Origin: CAYQXJ01 sp964421565 | GTDB taxonomy: Bacteria; Planctomycetota; Brocadiia; SM23-32 | Reading direction: 5' to 3' | Assembly: GCA_964421565.1 (NCBI GenBank) | Contig: CAYQXJ010000004.1 | Location: 124,001 to 188,000, forward strand | DNA length: 64,000 nucleotides | Part shown: piece after piece, positions 1 through 9,097 of the stretch | Numbering within the stretch: the stretch's first letter is position 1 | How the letters are laid out: each line of letters begins with the position of its first letter | The notes under the pieces: generated by a model | Database searches by the model: none | What the model was told of the DNA's origin: nothing | The model's input: only the letters and a program-made list of their open reading frames with translations | Program-made: the position numbers and the translations under genes

Positions 1-140
1 CAGCGGGCTTCTACGCGCTTAGCTTCATCTTCAGCAGTATGGGCGCCACGGGCACGATCAACCCCGTCATCGCCGGCTGGCTGCCCACACTGATGGCGGG
101 AGCATTCGGCCTCTGGTTGTTCCAGTCGATGTTGACTTAG
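1..140 (+). CDS. C-terminal end of an LptF/LptG (YjgP/YjgQ) family LPS-export permease, partial
   Basis: Only the last ~45 codons are in the window; the reading frame starts at base 3 and ends in TAG at 138-140. The peptide contains two hydrophobic stretches separated by AGWLPTLMAG, which resembles the conserved end of the LptF/LptG permeases (an Ala-x-Trp-Leu-Pro motif before the last transmembrane helix). Those proteins form the inner-membrane part of the LptB2FG lipopolysaccharide extractor. The fragment is short, so another permease with a similar tail cannot be excluded. Confidence 0.55.
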   Translation, partial: AGFYALSFIFSSMGATGTINPVIAGWLPTLMAGAFGLWLFQSMLT

Positions 141-197
141 CAACCTTCGGCTCGCAGGTGCCACAACAGATCTTTCACTAACAGATTGGTCCACCAA

Positions 198-1181
198 ATG
201 GCTGACCGCATCCTCATCGGGCTTATTGGGACCGGCGGCATTATGAATCGGCACATCCGCGATCTGCAGGGCATAGCGCAGGCGCGGGTGGTGGCCTTAG
301 CGGATCCGGACCCCGAGCGCACGGCTGCCGCGAAGAAGCAATACAGTCAGTTAGCTGACGTCCCGGAGTATGCAACGCACAAGGCACTGCTCGAAGGACA
401 AGACCTGGACGCGGTGGTTATCGCCAGCCCGCACAACGTTCACTGCGAACAGATTGTCGACAGCCTGAGGGCGGGCTGCCACGTGCTTACTGAGAAACCG
501 ATGGTGTGCACGATTGACGATGCACACACCGTGATGCAAGTCGAAGAGGAGACTGGCAAGATGGTGGGCATCGCCTATCAGCGCCACACTCAGGGCGAGT
601 TCCGCTTTATCAAAAGACGCCTGGAAAGCGGTGAGGCCGGCGAAGTGCAAGCTGTCGTCGCCTTCCAGGGACAGAACTGGTACCACGCAACGCAAGGTAA
701 GTGGCGCCAGGTGAAAGAGATATCCTGCGGCGGTCAACTCAATGACTCGGGTAGTCACCTGATCGATGTCATCCTGTGGACGACAGGCTTGAAGGCGGAT
801 CGAGTGACCGCTTGTATCGAGAATTTCGACGCCGAGGTCGACATCAACAGCGCATTGACGGTGGAGTTCGCCAACGGTGCCCTGGGTAGTATCTCAGTGA
901 TCGGCAACTGCCCCGTCTGGTGGGAAGATATCACCTTCGTGTGCTCGAAGTGGTCATTCTTCCTTCGCCAGGGCCAGCTTACCTACTCCACCGGTCAGGG
1001 GGGCGAAATGCTGAGTCTGCAGAACACCAGCTATGGCAGCACCTCTCCAACGGAGAACTTCGTGAAAGCCATCACTGGCGAGGAAGATTTGCTGGCCCCC
1101 AGCATCTGTGGACTGCGTACAATAGAATTGACCGAAGCCGCCTGGCGTTCGGCCGCTAGCGGCGCAGCGGTGAACCTCTAA
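198..1181 (+). CDS. Gfo/Idh/MocA family NAD(P)-dependent oxidoreductase
   Basis: A protein of about 327 residues. It has an N-terminal Rossmann fold (GLIGTGGIMNRH, then a beta strand ending ALADPDPERT) and the family signature TEKPM, whose Lys is the catalytic residue. The C-terminal alpha/beta domain carries SGGQLNDSGSHLIDV, the usual substrate-facing His region. Family members oxidise or reduce sugars, inositols and related polyols; the substrate cannot be read from the sequence. I chose the ATG at 198 over the TTG four codons upstream (186), because MADRILIGLIG is the normal start of the fold. The gene sits 19 bp before the aroKC fusion on the same strand, but no shared function is obvious. 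Confidence 0.88.
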   Translation: MADRILIGLIGTGGIMNRHIRDLQGIAQARVVALADPDPERTAAAKKQYSQLADVPEYATHKALLEGQDLDAVVIASPHNVHCEQIVDSLRAGCHVLTEKPMVCTIDDAHTVMQVEEETGKMVGIAYQRHTQGEFRFIKRRLESGEAGEVQAVVAFQGQNWYHATQGKWRQVKEISCGGQLNDSGSHLIDVILWTTGLKADRVTACIENFDAEVDINSALTVEFANGALGSISVIGNCPVWWEDITFVCSKWSFFLRQGQLTYSTGQGGEMLSLQNTSYGSTSPTENFVKAITGEEDLLAPSICGLRTIELTEAAWRSAASGAAVNL

Positions 1182-1200
1182 CCCCTCACGCGAGGCCCTC

Positions 1201-2826
1201 GTGTACAACGTCGTGCTGTACGGTTTCAAGGGGGTAGGAAAGAGCTCTCTCGGCAAGCTGTTTGCAGAGAAGCTGGGGGCGCCATTCCTCGACACCGACT
1301 CACTGATTGAGGATATCTACGAACGGGAGATCGGGGAACGTCTCAGCTATCGGCAAATCTACAAAGAGGAAGGCTCGGAGCGTTTCCGCCAGCTTGAAGC
1401 TGAAGCTGTTCGTCAGTGCGCCACACGCAGTGGTAGAGTGATCGCGCTTGGAGGTTTCGCTTTCCGCGACCCCGCCAGTCGTGCGTCGTTGAGGCCGTAC
1501 AGCGTTTTCGTCTTCCTCGATGCCCCCTCGAAGATTCTGGCCCAGCACATCCGGACCGACGTGCCCCCCTTCCTTGACCCCGCTGACCTTGTCGGCTCCA
1601 TCGCCCGGCGAAATGAGCCCTACCGGGACCTCTACTACGCGCACGCCGATATCGTTCTCGATTGCTCAAAGGCGGCTCCTGCTGCCCTCGCCGCCAGACT
1701 CACCGATGAGATCGTGAGCTGGTCGGCGACGGCTATGCACAGCCCGAGCAGCTTCGGTCATATCGTGCGAATGACGACCTTCGGTGAAAGCCATGGAGCA
1801 GCAGTGGGCGTCGTGCTGGATGGCGTGCCTGCACGCTTGGAGTTCGACGTGGAGCGAATACAGCGCGAGCTGGACCGGCGCCGCCCCGGCCAGAGCAGCG
1901 TGACGACATCACGCGTAGAGAAGGACCGCGTGCATGTGCTGAGCGGCGTCAGCAAGGGCCTTACACTGGGGACCCCCATTTGCATGCTGATCCACAATGA
2001 GCAACATGACCCCTCCGCCTACGATCGTCTGCGCGATGTGTTCCGCCCGGGACACGCCGATTTCACGTACTGGCAGAAGTACGGCATTCGCGACCACAGA
2101 GGTGGAGGACGCAGCAGCGGACGCGAGACCGCTGCACGCGTCGCCGCGGGCGCCTTCGCACTCAGTCAGGTTGAGAAGAGAGGAATGCGCATTGTCGCCC
2201 ACAGCAAGGAGATCGCAGGCATAGAGGCGCAGGAATACCGGCCCGAGTGCATCGAGCAGAACCCGGTGCGTTGCGCGGACCCCGAGGCGGCTGCTCGTAT
2301 GGAGCAGGCGATACTCGAGGCGAAGGAACGGAACGACTCGGTCGGAGGTGTAGTTGAGCTTCGAGTTGACGGCGTTCCGGCAGGGCTCGGCGACCCGGTT
2401 TTCTACAAGCTCGACGCCGTCCTGGCTCACGGATTGATGTCGATCGGTGCCGTGAAGGGCATAGAAGTCGGAGCCGGTTTCGGGGTGGCCCGAATGCTCG
2501 GCAGCGAGAACAACGACGAGATGACCTCAAAGGGCTTCCTCTCAAACAACGCCGGAGGCATCCTTGGCGGCATCACAACGGGCCAGGAACTCGTGCTGCA
2601 TCTCGCAGTTAAACCCCCAGCATCGATAGCCCAGGACCAGCGGACGGTCGACCGCAAAGGGCACGATACGACGATCAACGTCGGGGGACGGCATGATCCT
2701 TGCATAGTGCCCCGAGTGATTCCGGTGATTGAATCTATGACAGCCTGGGTACTCTGGAATGCCTTGCTGTGGCAGCAGCGGCTGCACGGGGGGGTAGTGC
2801 GAGCGCGCAAGGGGCCGACAGTTTGA
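1201..2826 (+). CDS. Shikimate kinase-chorismate synthase fusion protein
   Basis: One uninterrupted 541-residue frame holds two shikimate-pathway enzymes. Residues 1 to ~175 are a shikimate kinase: P-loop GFKGVGKS at 8-15, DTD at 31-33, and the GG pair at 84-85. Residues ~183-541 are a complete chorismate synthase: FGESHG (194-199), RRPGQSS, RPGHADFTYWQKYG, GGGRSSGRETAARVA, NNAGGILGGI and GRHDPC. The first enzyme phosphorylates shikimate and the second makes chorismate from EPSP using reduced FMN; the EPSP synthase step between them is not part of the fusion. The start is GTG at 1201. An internal ATG at 1735 (residue 179), just before the chorismate synthase domain, could give a separate AroC, but no strong ribosome-binding site precedes it. 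Both domains keep their key residues. Confidence 0.93.
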   Translation: MYNVVLYGFKGVGKSSLGKLFAEKLGAPFLDTDSLIEDIYEREIGERLSYRQIYKEEGSERFRQLEAEAVRQCATRSGRVIALGGFAFRDPASRASLRPYSVFVFLDAPSKILAQHIRTDVPPFLDPADLVGSIARRNEPYRDLYYAHADIVLDCSKAAPAALAARLTDEIVSWSATAMHSPSSFGHIVRMTTFGESHGAAVGVVLDGVPARLEFDVERIQRELDRRRPGQSSVTTSRVEKDRVHVLSGVSKGLTLGTPICMLIHNEQHDPSAYDRLRDVFRPGHADFTYWQKYGIRDHRGGGRSSGRETAARVAAGAFALSQVEKRGMRIVAHSKEIAGIEAQEYRPECIEQNPVRCADPEAAARMEQAILEAKERNDSVGGVVELRVDGVPAGLGDPVFYKLDAVLAHGLMSIGAVKGIEVGAGFGVARMLGSENNDEMTSKGFLSNNAGGILGGITTGQELVLHLAVKPPASIAQDQRTVDRKGHDTTINVGGRHDPCIVPRVIPVIESMTAWVLWNALLWQQRLHGGVVRARKGPTV

Positions 2827-2884
2827 CACTCGCCGACTCCACCGGGTAATCTCAGTGGTCCGAAAGACCTTAGCCACGGGCAAC

Positions 2885-4429
2885 ATGGAGTTTATCTGTC
2901 CCAGCTGCAAGGGGGCGTTCGAGGCCGCACGGCCGGACAGCGGCGAAGTTCTCCGCTGTCCGCACTGTGAGTACCGCTTTGCCGATGACGATCCGACCGT
3001 TGTGGACGAAGCCCAGCCTTTGCGGGCTGATAATCTGCCGCCAAGCACAAACGTGGCGGGGTTTCGTGTCGATGAGTTGATCGGCCGCGGATCCATGGGG
3101 GTTGTATACAGGGCCACGCAGCTGTCTCTGGACCGCACGGTGGCTCTGAAGGTTCTGCCCCCCAACTTCGCCGACAACGAGAAGTTTGTCGAACGCTTCT
3201 ACGAGGAGAGCGGAGCTCTTTCCGCGCTGAACCATCCCAACATCGTGACGATATACGAGCGCGGGCACATGGGGAAGACCTACTTCTTCGCCATGGAGTA
3301 CGTGGACGGCCCTCCGCTGCGGGACATGCTGGAGGAACCGCTCGACGTCCGGGCGCTGTTGCACATTGCGAAGGGCACGGCCTCTGCCCTGAGCTACGCC
3401 CACGCCCGGGGCGTCGTGCATCGTGACGTGAAGCCGTCCAATATCGTTCTGAACAGCCGTGACGAAGTGAAGATCGCGGACTTCGGGCTGGCTGGACTGA
3501 TCCGGCAAGACAGCTCGGTCAGCGAGGCCGGCTCGACCCACGCCGCCGTTATGGGAACGCCGGCGTACATGAGCCCCGAACAGAAACAGAACTCACTGGC
3601 GGTGGATGGACGTAGTGACATCTTTTCAGCCGGCGTTGTCTTCTACGAAGCGATGGCTGGCCAGAAACCGGAGATACCTCTGGAACGCAGCCCCAGCGAA
3701 GTGGAACCGACGGCTGACCCCCGGCTCGACCCGATCGTTGCTCGCTGCCTGGAACAGAAGGCCGAGGATCGCTACCAAACGGCGGACGAACTGCTGGCCG
3801 ACCTGGAGCGTATCTCAGCTGAGATAGCGGACGCGCCCTGCTGCCACGAATGCGGCACGCTCAACCCCGTCCGCTTCGAGGTCTGTAAAGAGTGCGGGGC
3901 CGACCTTGACGAACTCTTCGACATCTGCCCTGAATGCAAGGGCAAGAACCGGCGTGAAGTGAGGGCCTGCCTGCATTGCGGAACCGACCTGGAGAAGGGC
4001 CGCACGCTGATCACAAGCAAAGTGACCATGATGCTGGACCAAGCGGACCAACTGCGGCTCAACGGCAACTATATCGAGGCGCTGGATATCCTCGAGGAAG
4101 TGCAAGCGATCGAAGGCAGAGCCTTCGAGGCAGAGCGCGAAAGAGCGCGCGTGCTGCGCAAGACCACCGTTGCGGAACGCCTGAGGCAGGCCAAGAGTGA
4201 TTATGCGGAAGCTCGACGCCTTGTGCAGCAAGGCCGCTTCCAGGAGGCCATCGAACTGTTCGAGCGCGTGCCCGCCGACATCAAGGATACCACGAAAGAG
4301 ATACAAACGGCCAGGGAGCTGAAGGCTCGCCTGGCCGCCGAACTGCGCAACCAGTCCACGACCAACCTTATTTTGTTGCTGTTATGTCTGGTACTGGCGA
4401 TCGTGGTGGTACTGTTGGCTGTCGTCTGA
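2885..4429 (+). CDS. Serine/threonine protein kinase with N-terminal and C-terminal zinc ribbons and a membrane tail anchor
   Basis: A protein of about 514 residues in four parts. (1) An N-terminal zinc ribbon, MEFICPSC...CPHC (Cys 5, 8, 25, 28). (2) A Hanks-type kinase domain (~61-312) with glycine loop GRGSMGVVY, Lys 89 in VALK, HRDVKPSN (179-186), DFG (199-201) and GTPAYMSPE. (3) A double zinc ribbon with four CxxC pairs (Cys 320/323, 334/337, 348/351, 362/365). (4) A charged helical, TPR-like stretch and a final hydrophobic segment (LLLLCLVLAIVVVLLAVV), predicted to anchor the kinase domain in the cytoplasm. All catalytic motifs are intact, so it should be active. The ATG at 2885 is preferred because the ribbon starts at residue 5; a GTG at 2855 would add ten residues. 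The target is unknown. Confidence 0.9.
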   Translation: MEFICPSCKGAFEAARPDSGEVLRCPHCEYRFADDDPTVVDEAQPLRADNLPPSTNVAGFRVDELIGRGSMGVVYRATQLSLDRTVALKVLPPNFADNEKFVERFYEESGALSALNHPNIVTIYERGHMGKTYFFAMEYVDGPPLRDMLEEPLDVRALLHIAKGTASALSYAHARGVVHRDVKPSNIVLNSRDEVKIADFGLAGLIRQDSSVSEAGSTHAAVMGTPAYMSPEQKQNSLAVDGRSDIFSAGVVFYEAMAGQKPEIPLERSPSEVEPTADPRLDPIVARCLEQKAEDRYQTADELLADLERISAEIADAPCCHECGTLNPVRFEVCKECGADLDELFDICPECKGKNRREVRACLHCGTDLEKGRTLITSKVTMMLDQADQLRLNGNYIEALDILEEVQAIEGRAFEAERERARVLRKTTVAERLRQAKSDYAEARRLVQQGRFQEAIELFERVPADIKDTTKEIQTARELKARLAAELRNQSTTNLILLLLCLVLAIVVVLLAVV

Positions 4430-4675
4430 GAACTCGGTCTCGTCAAAGTCCGGTAGCTCCATGTCCATGCTGTTTGAGCTGTCAAACAGCATGGCTGCCT
4501 GCCCGAGCCTCACGTTCATGACCATCAGCCGTACGATGGCGATGACTGCGAAGACCAGCCCGAAGAGATGGATCAGGCGCAAGACTTGCTGGTCAAGCAC
4601 CCCCCCCACCGCTACCATCATCGCCGACGCGTAACCAAGACCTTCCAGTACCCTAAGCCTCTTGCGGTCATTCAT
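4382..4675 (-). CDS. Small hypothetical membrane protein (97 residues)
   Basis: Starts with ATG (MNDRKRLRVLEG) behind a weak AGGGCAG ribosome-binding site. It shows two hydrophobic helices: YASAMMVAVGGVL, and LIHLFGLVFAVIAIVRLMV. An acidic tail (DMELPDFDETEFSDD) follows. The hydrophobic/acidic layout looks like a genuine small inner-membrane protein; no family is recognised. Its last ~16 codons overlap the 3' end of the convergent kinase gene, and a perfect hairpin lies inside it, so the true end could differ. The same frame is open far upstream (to ~5641) opposite the DUF3179 gene; that upstream part is rejected as antisense shadow. Confidence 0.45.
   Translation of the reverse strand: MNDRKRLRVLEGLGYASAMMVAVGGVLDQQVLRLIHLFGLVFAVIAIVRLMVMNVRLGQAAMLFDSSNSMDMELPDFDETEFSDDSQQYHHDRQYQT
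4465..4494. terminator. Perfect 13-bp inverted repeat with 4-nt loop between convergent genes
   Basis: CCATGCTGTTTGA, loop GCTG, then TCAAACAGCATGG: all 13 base pairs match. It lies 35 bp past the stop of the protein kinase gene. No T-run follows on either strand, so it is not a classical intrinsic terminator. It may stabilise the 3' end of the kinase mRNA or help stop transcription in both directions. It is also inside the small minus-strand frame at 4382-4675. Confidence 0.4.
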
Positions 4676-4936
4676 CTGCCCTGTCGTCCCGTAATAGCAA
4701 CACTGTTCCATAATCAGCCATGTACGTCTGAAGTGTCTACGCAGCAAAAACAATGCCTGACGCGGCACGACGAGCGAACGAGTACTGATGACTGCCCTTT
4801 CTGCATCAACCAGTCGCCCCAACCCGAGTAGGTGTAAGCTCCTGCTACACGCGGCGCGTCCAGCGTCATCGCCAGCGAAAGGAGAGCCTGCCTCGTGGTA
4901 GAATGCCCTTTGACTTCCTCCAGCGGAGTAGCCCAA

Positions 4937-6229
4937 ATGCCTGAGCAAGACGACAACGAACAGGGGAAAGCGCCACAAGCAGCCACAGCTCAGGAAGACC
5001 CCGAAGCACAGACAACTGCCGACTGGCCAGAGGCCGCCCCGACCGACTTCGCCCACCATGCCTGGATGCTCGTGATCATCCTTGGCGTTGTGATCCTGGC
5101 ATGGCTCATCAACGTACTGAGCGAATTGGACGCTGAGAAGGAGCAGGCGTCGAGTTCTGCGTCTCGGCAAGAAGTAGAACAGGCCGGCCTGGCCCCGGAA
5201 TCCGAAGCGACCACATTGCCCCGAGCCGCCTCTGTGGTCCCTGTGCGGGCCATCGGTTCGGACAAGTTGTTCATCACCGCTTCGCCGCCGCAACGGTTGC
5301 CCGAAGGAGCAGCCATGGTGCGCTTGGGACGCCTTTTCGACGTGACGCAGCGTGCAGAGGGGTTCAGTCTGGAGGAACTCGTGCGCATGCCCGGACGCTG
5401 GGCGGATCAGCGGCCGTTTGCCACCATCGAAGACACGGAGCCGGACGCATGGCTGCTGGCCGGCGACGCATCGGGCATGGCGCCGGATGAAAGGGTGGTC
5501 GTCGTACGGGGCTCCACGCGCGATTACGCGTTCCCGGTGGCAGCACTTCGCCTCGTGGCAGCGGTCCGTTTCCGCCTCGAGGGACGCTCGCTGCTGCTGA
5601 GCTGGAGCCAGTTGAGCCAGCTCGCGCGCGCATATGTGCACATTGCGGACGACGAAACGGCGCTACGCGACTCGGGGTTGCTCTACCGAGCCTGCGCAGT
5701 TCTGTACGATGAGTCCAGTGGCTCCCTCTGGGACCCCTTGAGCCGTCGCTGCATTGCCGGTGAGCGGGCCAACGAGACGCTGGGCGGGATGCCAGTGCAG
5801 GTGTGGACGTGGGGGGAATGGAGCCGCAGCCACCCGGAATCCGTGGTGCTCAGTCTCGGCCGCGGCAGTGAGCGGCGGGAAGAAACGGCTTCCGCTCTAC
5901 AAGAAGATACCGAGCGTTACCTGGCCGATCCGGCGATCCCCGTTCCCCTGCGCAGTTTCCAAGCGCGCAGCAGCCCCCTCCCTGCCAAGGAGTTAGTGCT
6001 GGGAATGCATATCGGCGACAGGGCCCGCGCCTATCCGCTCGCGTCCCTCGCGCGGACCGGCACGCGAAGCGTGCGCGACAAGCTGCAGGGGCAGGAAGTA
6101 GTGGTTACCATCACGTCGCCACGCACTGCCCACGCCACGGTCGCAGGAGAACCCGCCGATGCGCCCGTCATGCTATGGTTCTCCTGGGCCGAGGCATTCC
6201 CGAACACCGATGTCTACGCAATGCAGTAG
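4937..6229 (+). CDS. Membrane-anchored DUF3179 domain protein
   Basis: A 430-residue protein. An acidic, low-complexity cytoplasmic segment (~1-40) is followed by one transmembrane helix at ~42-61 (WMLVIILGVVILAWLINVL) and a large extracytoplasmic domain. The C-terminal half carries DUF3179 features: LWDPLSRRCIAGERA, VWTWGEWSRSHPESVVL, VLGMHIGDRARAYPL. The molecular function of DUF3179 is unknown. The start is the ATG at 4937, which has GGAG eight bases upstream; a GTG at 4895 in the same frame lacks this. About 260 bp separate it from the divergent small gene before it, enough for a promoter. Confidence 0.8.
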   Translation: MPEQDDNEQGKAPQAATAQEDPEAQTTADWPEAAPTDFAHHAWMLVIILGVVILAWLINVLSELDAEKEQASSSASRQEVEQAGLAPESEATTLPRAASVVPVRAIGSDKLFITASPPQRLPEGAAMVRLGRLFDVTQRAEGFSLEELVRMPGRWADQRPFATIEDTEPDAWLLAGDASGMAPDERVVVVRGSTRDYAFPVAALRLVAAVRFRLEGRSLLLSWSQLSQLARAYVHIADDETALRDSGLLYRACAVLYDESSGSLWDPLSRRCIAGERANETLGGMPVQVWTWGEWSRSHPESVVLSLGRGSERREETASALQEDTERYLADPAIPVPLRSFQARSSPLPAKELVLGMHIGDRARAYPLASLARTGTRSVRDKLQGQEVVVTITSPRTAHATVAGEPADAPVMLWFSWAEAFPNTDVYAMQ

Positions 6230-6235
6230 TCGGAA

Positions 6236-7174
6236 TCATCCTGCTTCTTCTGCCGAACGCAGCACGGCTTTCGCCGTCTCTGTATCCCTGCCTATCTGCT
6301 CTGCCAGTTCGTCCGCATCCCTGAATGCCTGCTGGTCGCGCAAACGCAGTACGAACTGGACCTCAACGTCCTCCCCGTAGAGCTCGACCCGCCGGTCGAT
6401 CACATGGACCTCCACGACCAAAGAAGCCGATCCATCGAAAGTCGGCTGGCGCCCAATGCTGGTAACGCTCGGCATGCGTTCGCCGCTGTGGAAAAACCAG
6501 GTGGCGTAGACACCGTCCGGGGGCGAGATCTCGTGATGAAGGTCCAGATTGGCCGTCCGGAAACCCAGTTCGGCGCCTCTGTGTTGGCCGCCAACAACTG
6601 TCCCATACAGTGCGAACGGCCTGCCCAACAGCTTCTCCGCCCTCGCCAGCTCGCCGGCTCTGATCGCCTCGCGTATCGCGGTGCTGCTCACAGGTTCCCC
6701 ATCCACTTCCACAGGTGGCACACTGACGACATCGAACCCAAGCGCAGGCCCCAAGCGCCGGCACAGCTCAATGCCACCTTGGCCGTCCCGCCCGAAACGG
6801 CAGTCGAAGCCGAGGACCAGGAGTTCGGCATGCAGGAGACTGCAAAAAACGCGCTCGGCGAAATCCACCGCGTCGATGCCGGCCACCTGCTCCGTGAAAT
6901 GGATGACCACACAGAGCTCAAGCCCGAGCGACTCGAACAGCCGGATGCGATGCTCCAGAGAGGTGATACTCGGCTCGGCCTCGCCGCGTAAGACAGCACC
7001 AGGGTGACGGTCGAACGTGACGACCACCGCCGTACATGCGCGCTTTTTCGCCTCGGAGACGGCCTTCTCAAGCACCCTGCAATGGCCTCGATGAACTCCA
7101 TCGAAGACCCCCAGGGTGACAACGGAGCTGCCAACCGCTGGTCCCTGCTGCTCGGGCCAGGACAGAACGCGCAT
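6236..7174 (-). CDS. ribF: Bifunctional riboflavin kinase / FAD synthetase
   Basis: About 312 residues. The N-terminal nucleotidyltransferase domain contains GVFDGVHRGH (22-31, the HxGH-like site) and VLGFDCRFGRDGQGG. The motif VSSTAIREAIRAGELARAEKLLGRPF marks the transition to the kinase domain. The C-terminal riboflavin kinase domain has GFRTANL in place of the usual G-F-P-T-A-N, keeping the Mg/ATP-binding Thr and Asn, and ends with a helix rich in charged residues. The enzyme makes FMN and then FAD from riboflavin and ATP. The start at 7174 follows a GAGGAG ribosome-binding site that overlaps the stop region of the upstream chaperone gene, so translation is probably coupled. Confidence 0.95.
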   Translation of the reverse strand: MRVLSWPEQQGPAVGSSVVTLGVFDGVHRGHCRVLEKAVSEAKKRACTAVVVTFDRHPGAVLRGEAEPSITSLEHRIRLFESLGLELCVVIHFTEQVAGIDAVDFAERVFCSLLHAELLVLGFDCRFGRDGQGGIELCRRLGPALGFDVVSVPPVEVDGEPVSSTAIREAIRAGELARAEKLLGRPFALYGTVVGGQHRGAELGFRTANLDLHHEISPPDGVYATWFFHSGERMPSVTSIGRQPTFDGSASLVVEVHVIDRRVELYGEDVEVQFVLRLRDQQAFRDADELAEQIGRDTETAKAVLRSAEEAG

Positions 7175-7181
7175 GCTCTCC

Positions 7182-9008
7182 TCAGTCCTGCTGAACCGGG
7201 CCACGACTCACCTCTGAAAGGAGGCGGTCCAGCCACGCCTCCACCATTCGGCCCTGCTTACGCATCAGGTAGAAGCCTCGCGCTGATCCAAGGGCCGAAG
7301 CGAATTGGTCCCGCGGAGCCGGTTTCCGCTCGATGGTCTGCAGCACGAAGCACCTTGCGGCGGACGTTTCCGAGACAGCCAGCCCTACGTCGCCCTTCTC
7401 CAGCATGAAAGCTGTTCGGACCAGCTCCTCGGGCGCAGCGCCGGGCAATCCCTCGATGCTCAGCGCATCTCGATCGAACAGGCCGCTCTCTTGCACCCGG
7501 AGGAGGTCCTCACTGCCCAGGTCCAGCAGGGCTGACAGACTTCCCTTCGTCTCATCGACCGCGTGCGTCAGGCCCACTTCGTTAGCCCGGAGCTGCAGCC
7601 GCCGCGCAAACTCGCGGGCATGTTCCAATGCCCGCAGCTTCACATAGTCCCGCCGCACGAGCTCGCGCACCTCTTCGAACTCCCGCGGTTCAGGCTCGCG
7701 CCATTCCAGCACTTGGAGGACTGCCGGCCCCTTTGAGGTCTGGGAAACGTCGGGATAATAGAGGCTCTCGGGGCCCCCGAAAGCAAACTGAGCAATCTGC
7801 TCTCCGTCAGGTACTGCGGCAGCCAACTCCTCCTCAGAAAGCAGTTCTCGCCCTGATGGAGTGCGCAGGACACCGTATTCCAGTCCGTGCCGGCGGGCCA
7901 TTTGTTCAAGGGGCAAGGGCATGTTCTCGTAGTTCTCTCGCACTTCTTCCAAATCTGCCATCAGTCTTTCGGCCAGTTGCTGCGCAAGTTCGCTTGCCTT
8001 CTGCTCGCGCAGTAACCCTGCAATGTCGTCTCGTACCTCCCCCAGGGGCCGATACTGAGGCTCTGCGTCGGGAGCATCTGTCTTCCCCTCAGCCTCGCCA
8101 TTTCCCTCGTGCGACCGGCGGTAGTCCTCGCGGTGCTGTTCATAGTAAACTTCGATCTCCGCTCCGGAGACCTCTACCTTCTCTCGCATATCGCTGAGTT
8201 TCACCAGGGCGATCTCGGCTCGCACACGCTCGTCAGCCATGTAGCCCACGCCGTCCACCGACTCCTCCGGCAGCCGGTCTCGATGGTCTTGGTAGAACTG
8301 CACAAGCTCCTCTTCGCTCGGCTCCACCAATGGTTCAAAAAGCTCCGCATCGACCGTCACGAAGCGAATGCGAGCCCTTTCGTTGCGGAATGCCCAGTCC
8401 ATCCACACCTCGGCATCGCTCGCCACAGTTGCCTCACGGCGTATTTCAATTAGCTTTGCTATCTTCACAAGCTGGCCGATCCATCGTGTGACGGTCATGT
8501 CCGTCATGCCCGTCGACTGCAGCAGCGCCCTGTAGCGCTCCGCGACGAAGCCGTCGGGGCCCGACAGAATCGGAAGAGAGGTCAACACCTCCACGACTTC
8601 GCCCTGCGTGGCAACGACACCGGCGTCTTCGGCAGCGTACAGCAGCACCAGATAACGCCAGGCAGCGTCGGCGTCAATCGAGGGTTCCTCCCCCCTCAGA
8701 ACGAAGCGCCTCAGTGCCGAACCGAGGGCGGCGACCCGCATAGTCGCCGTCCTCGACGCCCCGCCATACTGCATGTAGACGGCAGTCATCGGCTCAAACA
8801 AACCCAGTGCCGATCCCAGGCGCAGTACGCCCTGAGCGGCCTGCATGTCGGCAATCTCTACGCTGCGCCCGCGTATAGTACCTTCGGCTCCTCGGCGCCG
8901 GGCCAGTTGGCTCAAGGGGGTTAGAATGCCCCATGCGAGCATAAGCATGACTACAACGGCAGCCAGCAGATACTTCTGATTCCTGCGGAACCATCTGGTT
9001 AGCGTCAA
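7182..9008 (-). CDS. Membrane-anchored SurA/PpiD-like periplasmic folding factor
   Basis: A 608-residue protein. An N-terminal signal anchor (KYLLAAVVVMLMLAWGILTPL, ~12-32) is followed by a long helical SurA-N-type region and a central segment resembling a degenerate peptidyl-prolyl isomerase (PPIC) domain. The layout matches PpiD/SurA_N_3 proteins that assist folding of secreted or outer-membrane proteins. A highly charged insert (NGEAEGKTDAPDAE) interrupts the middle. I do not see an obvious complete parvulin catalytic core, so this may be a chaperone rather than an isomerase. It is the fourth gene of a minus-strand run yjbQ, CPBP protease, tyrS, this gene, ribF. Confidence 0.75.
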   Translation of the reverse strand: MTLTRWFRRNQKYLLAAVVVMLMLAWGILTPLSQLARRRGAEGTIRGRSVEIADMQAAQGVLRLGSALGLFEPMTAVYMQYGGASRTATMRVAALGSALRRFVLRGEEPSIDADAAWRYLVLLYAAEDAGVVATQGEVVEVLTSLPILSGPDGFVAERYRALLQSTGMTDMTVTRWIGQLVKIAKLIEIRREATVASDAEVWMDWAFRNERARIRFVTVDAELFEPLVEPSEEELVQFYQDHRDRLPEESVDGVGYMADERVRAEIALVKLSDMREKVEVSGAEIEVYYEQHREDYRRSHEGNGEAEGKTDAPDAEPQYRPLGEVRDDIAGLLREQKASELAQQLAERLMADLEEVRENYENMPLPLEQMARRHGLEYGVLRTPSGRELLSEEELAAAVPDGEQIAQFAFGGPESLYYPDVSQTSKGPAVLQVLEWREPEPREFEEVRELVRRDYVKLRALEHAREFARRLQLRANEVGLTHAVDETKGSLSALLDLGSEDLLRVQESGLFDRDALSIEGLPGAAPEELVRTAFMLEKGDVGLAVSETSAARCFVLQTIERKPAPRDQFASALGSARGFYLMRKQGRMVEAWLDRLLSEVSRGPVQQD

Positions 9009-9097
9009 GCGTTGTTCCTCCGTGCGTGGCGTTTTGCTGGCTGGAAAGGCGGAGTGTTATGGCCCCAGAGAGAGTCTTTAATCCATCGGACGGCCTC

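Noticed and set aside
4676..5641. Upstream part of a long minus-strand open frame opposite the DUF3179 gene
   Set aside because: Composition is Arg/His/Cys-rich and it mirrors a clear plus-strand gene; only the last 97 codons (4382-4675) look protein-like.
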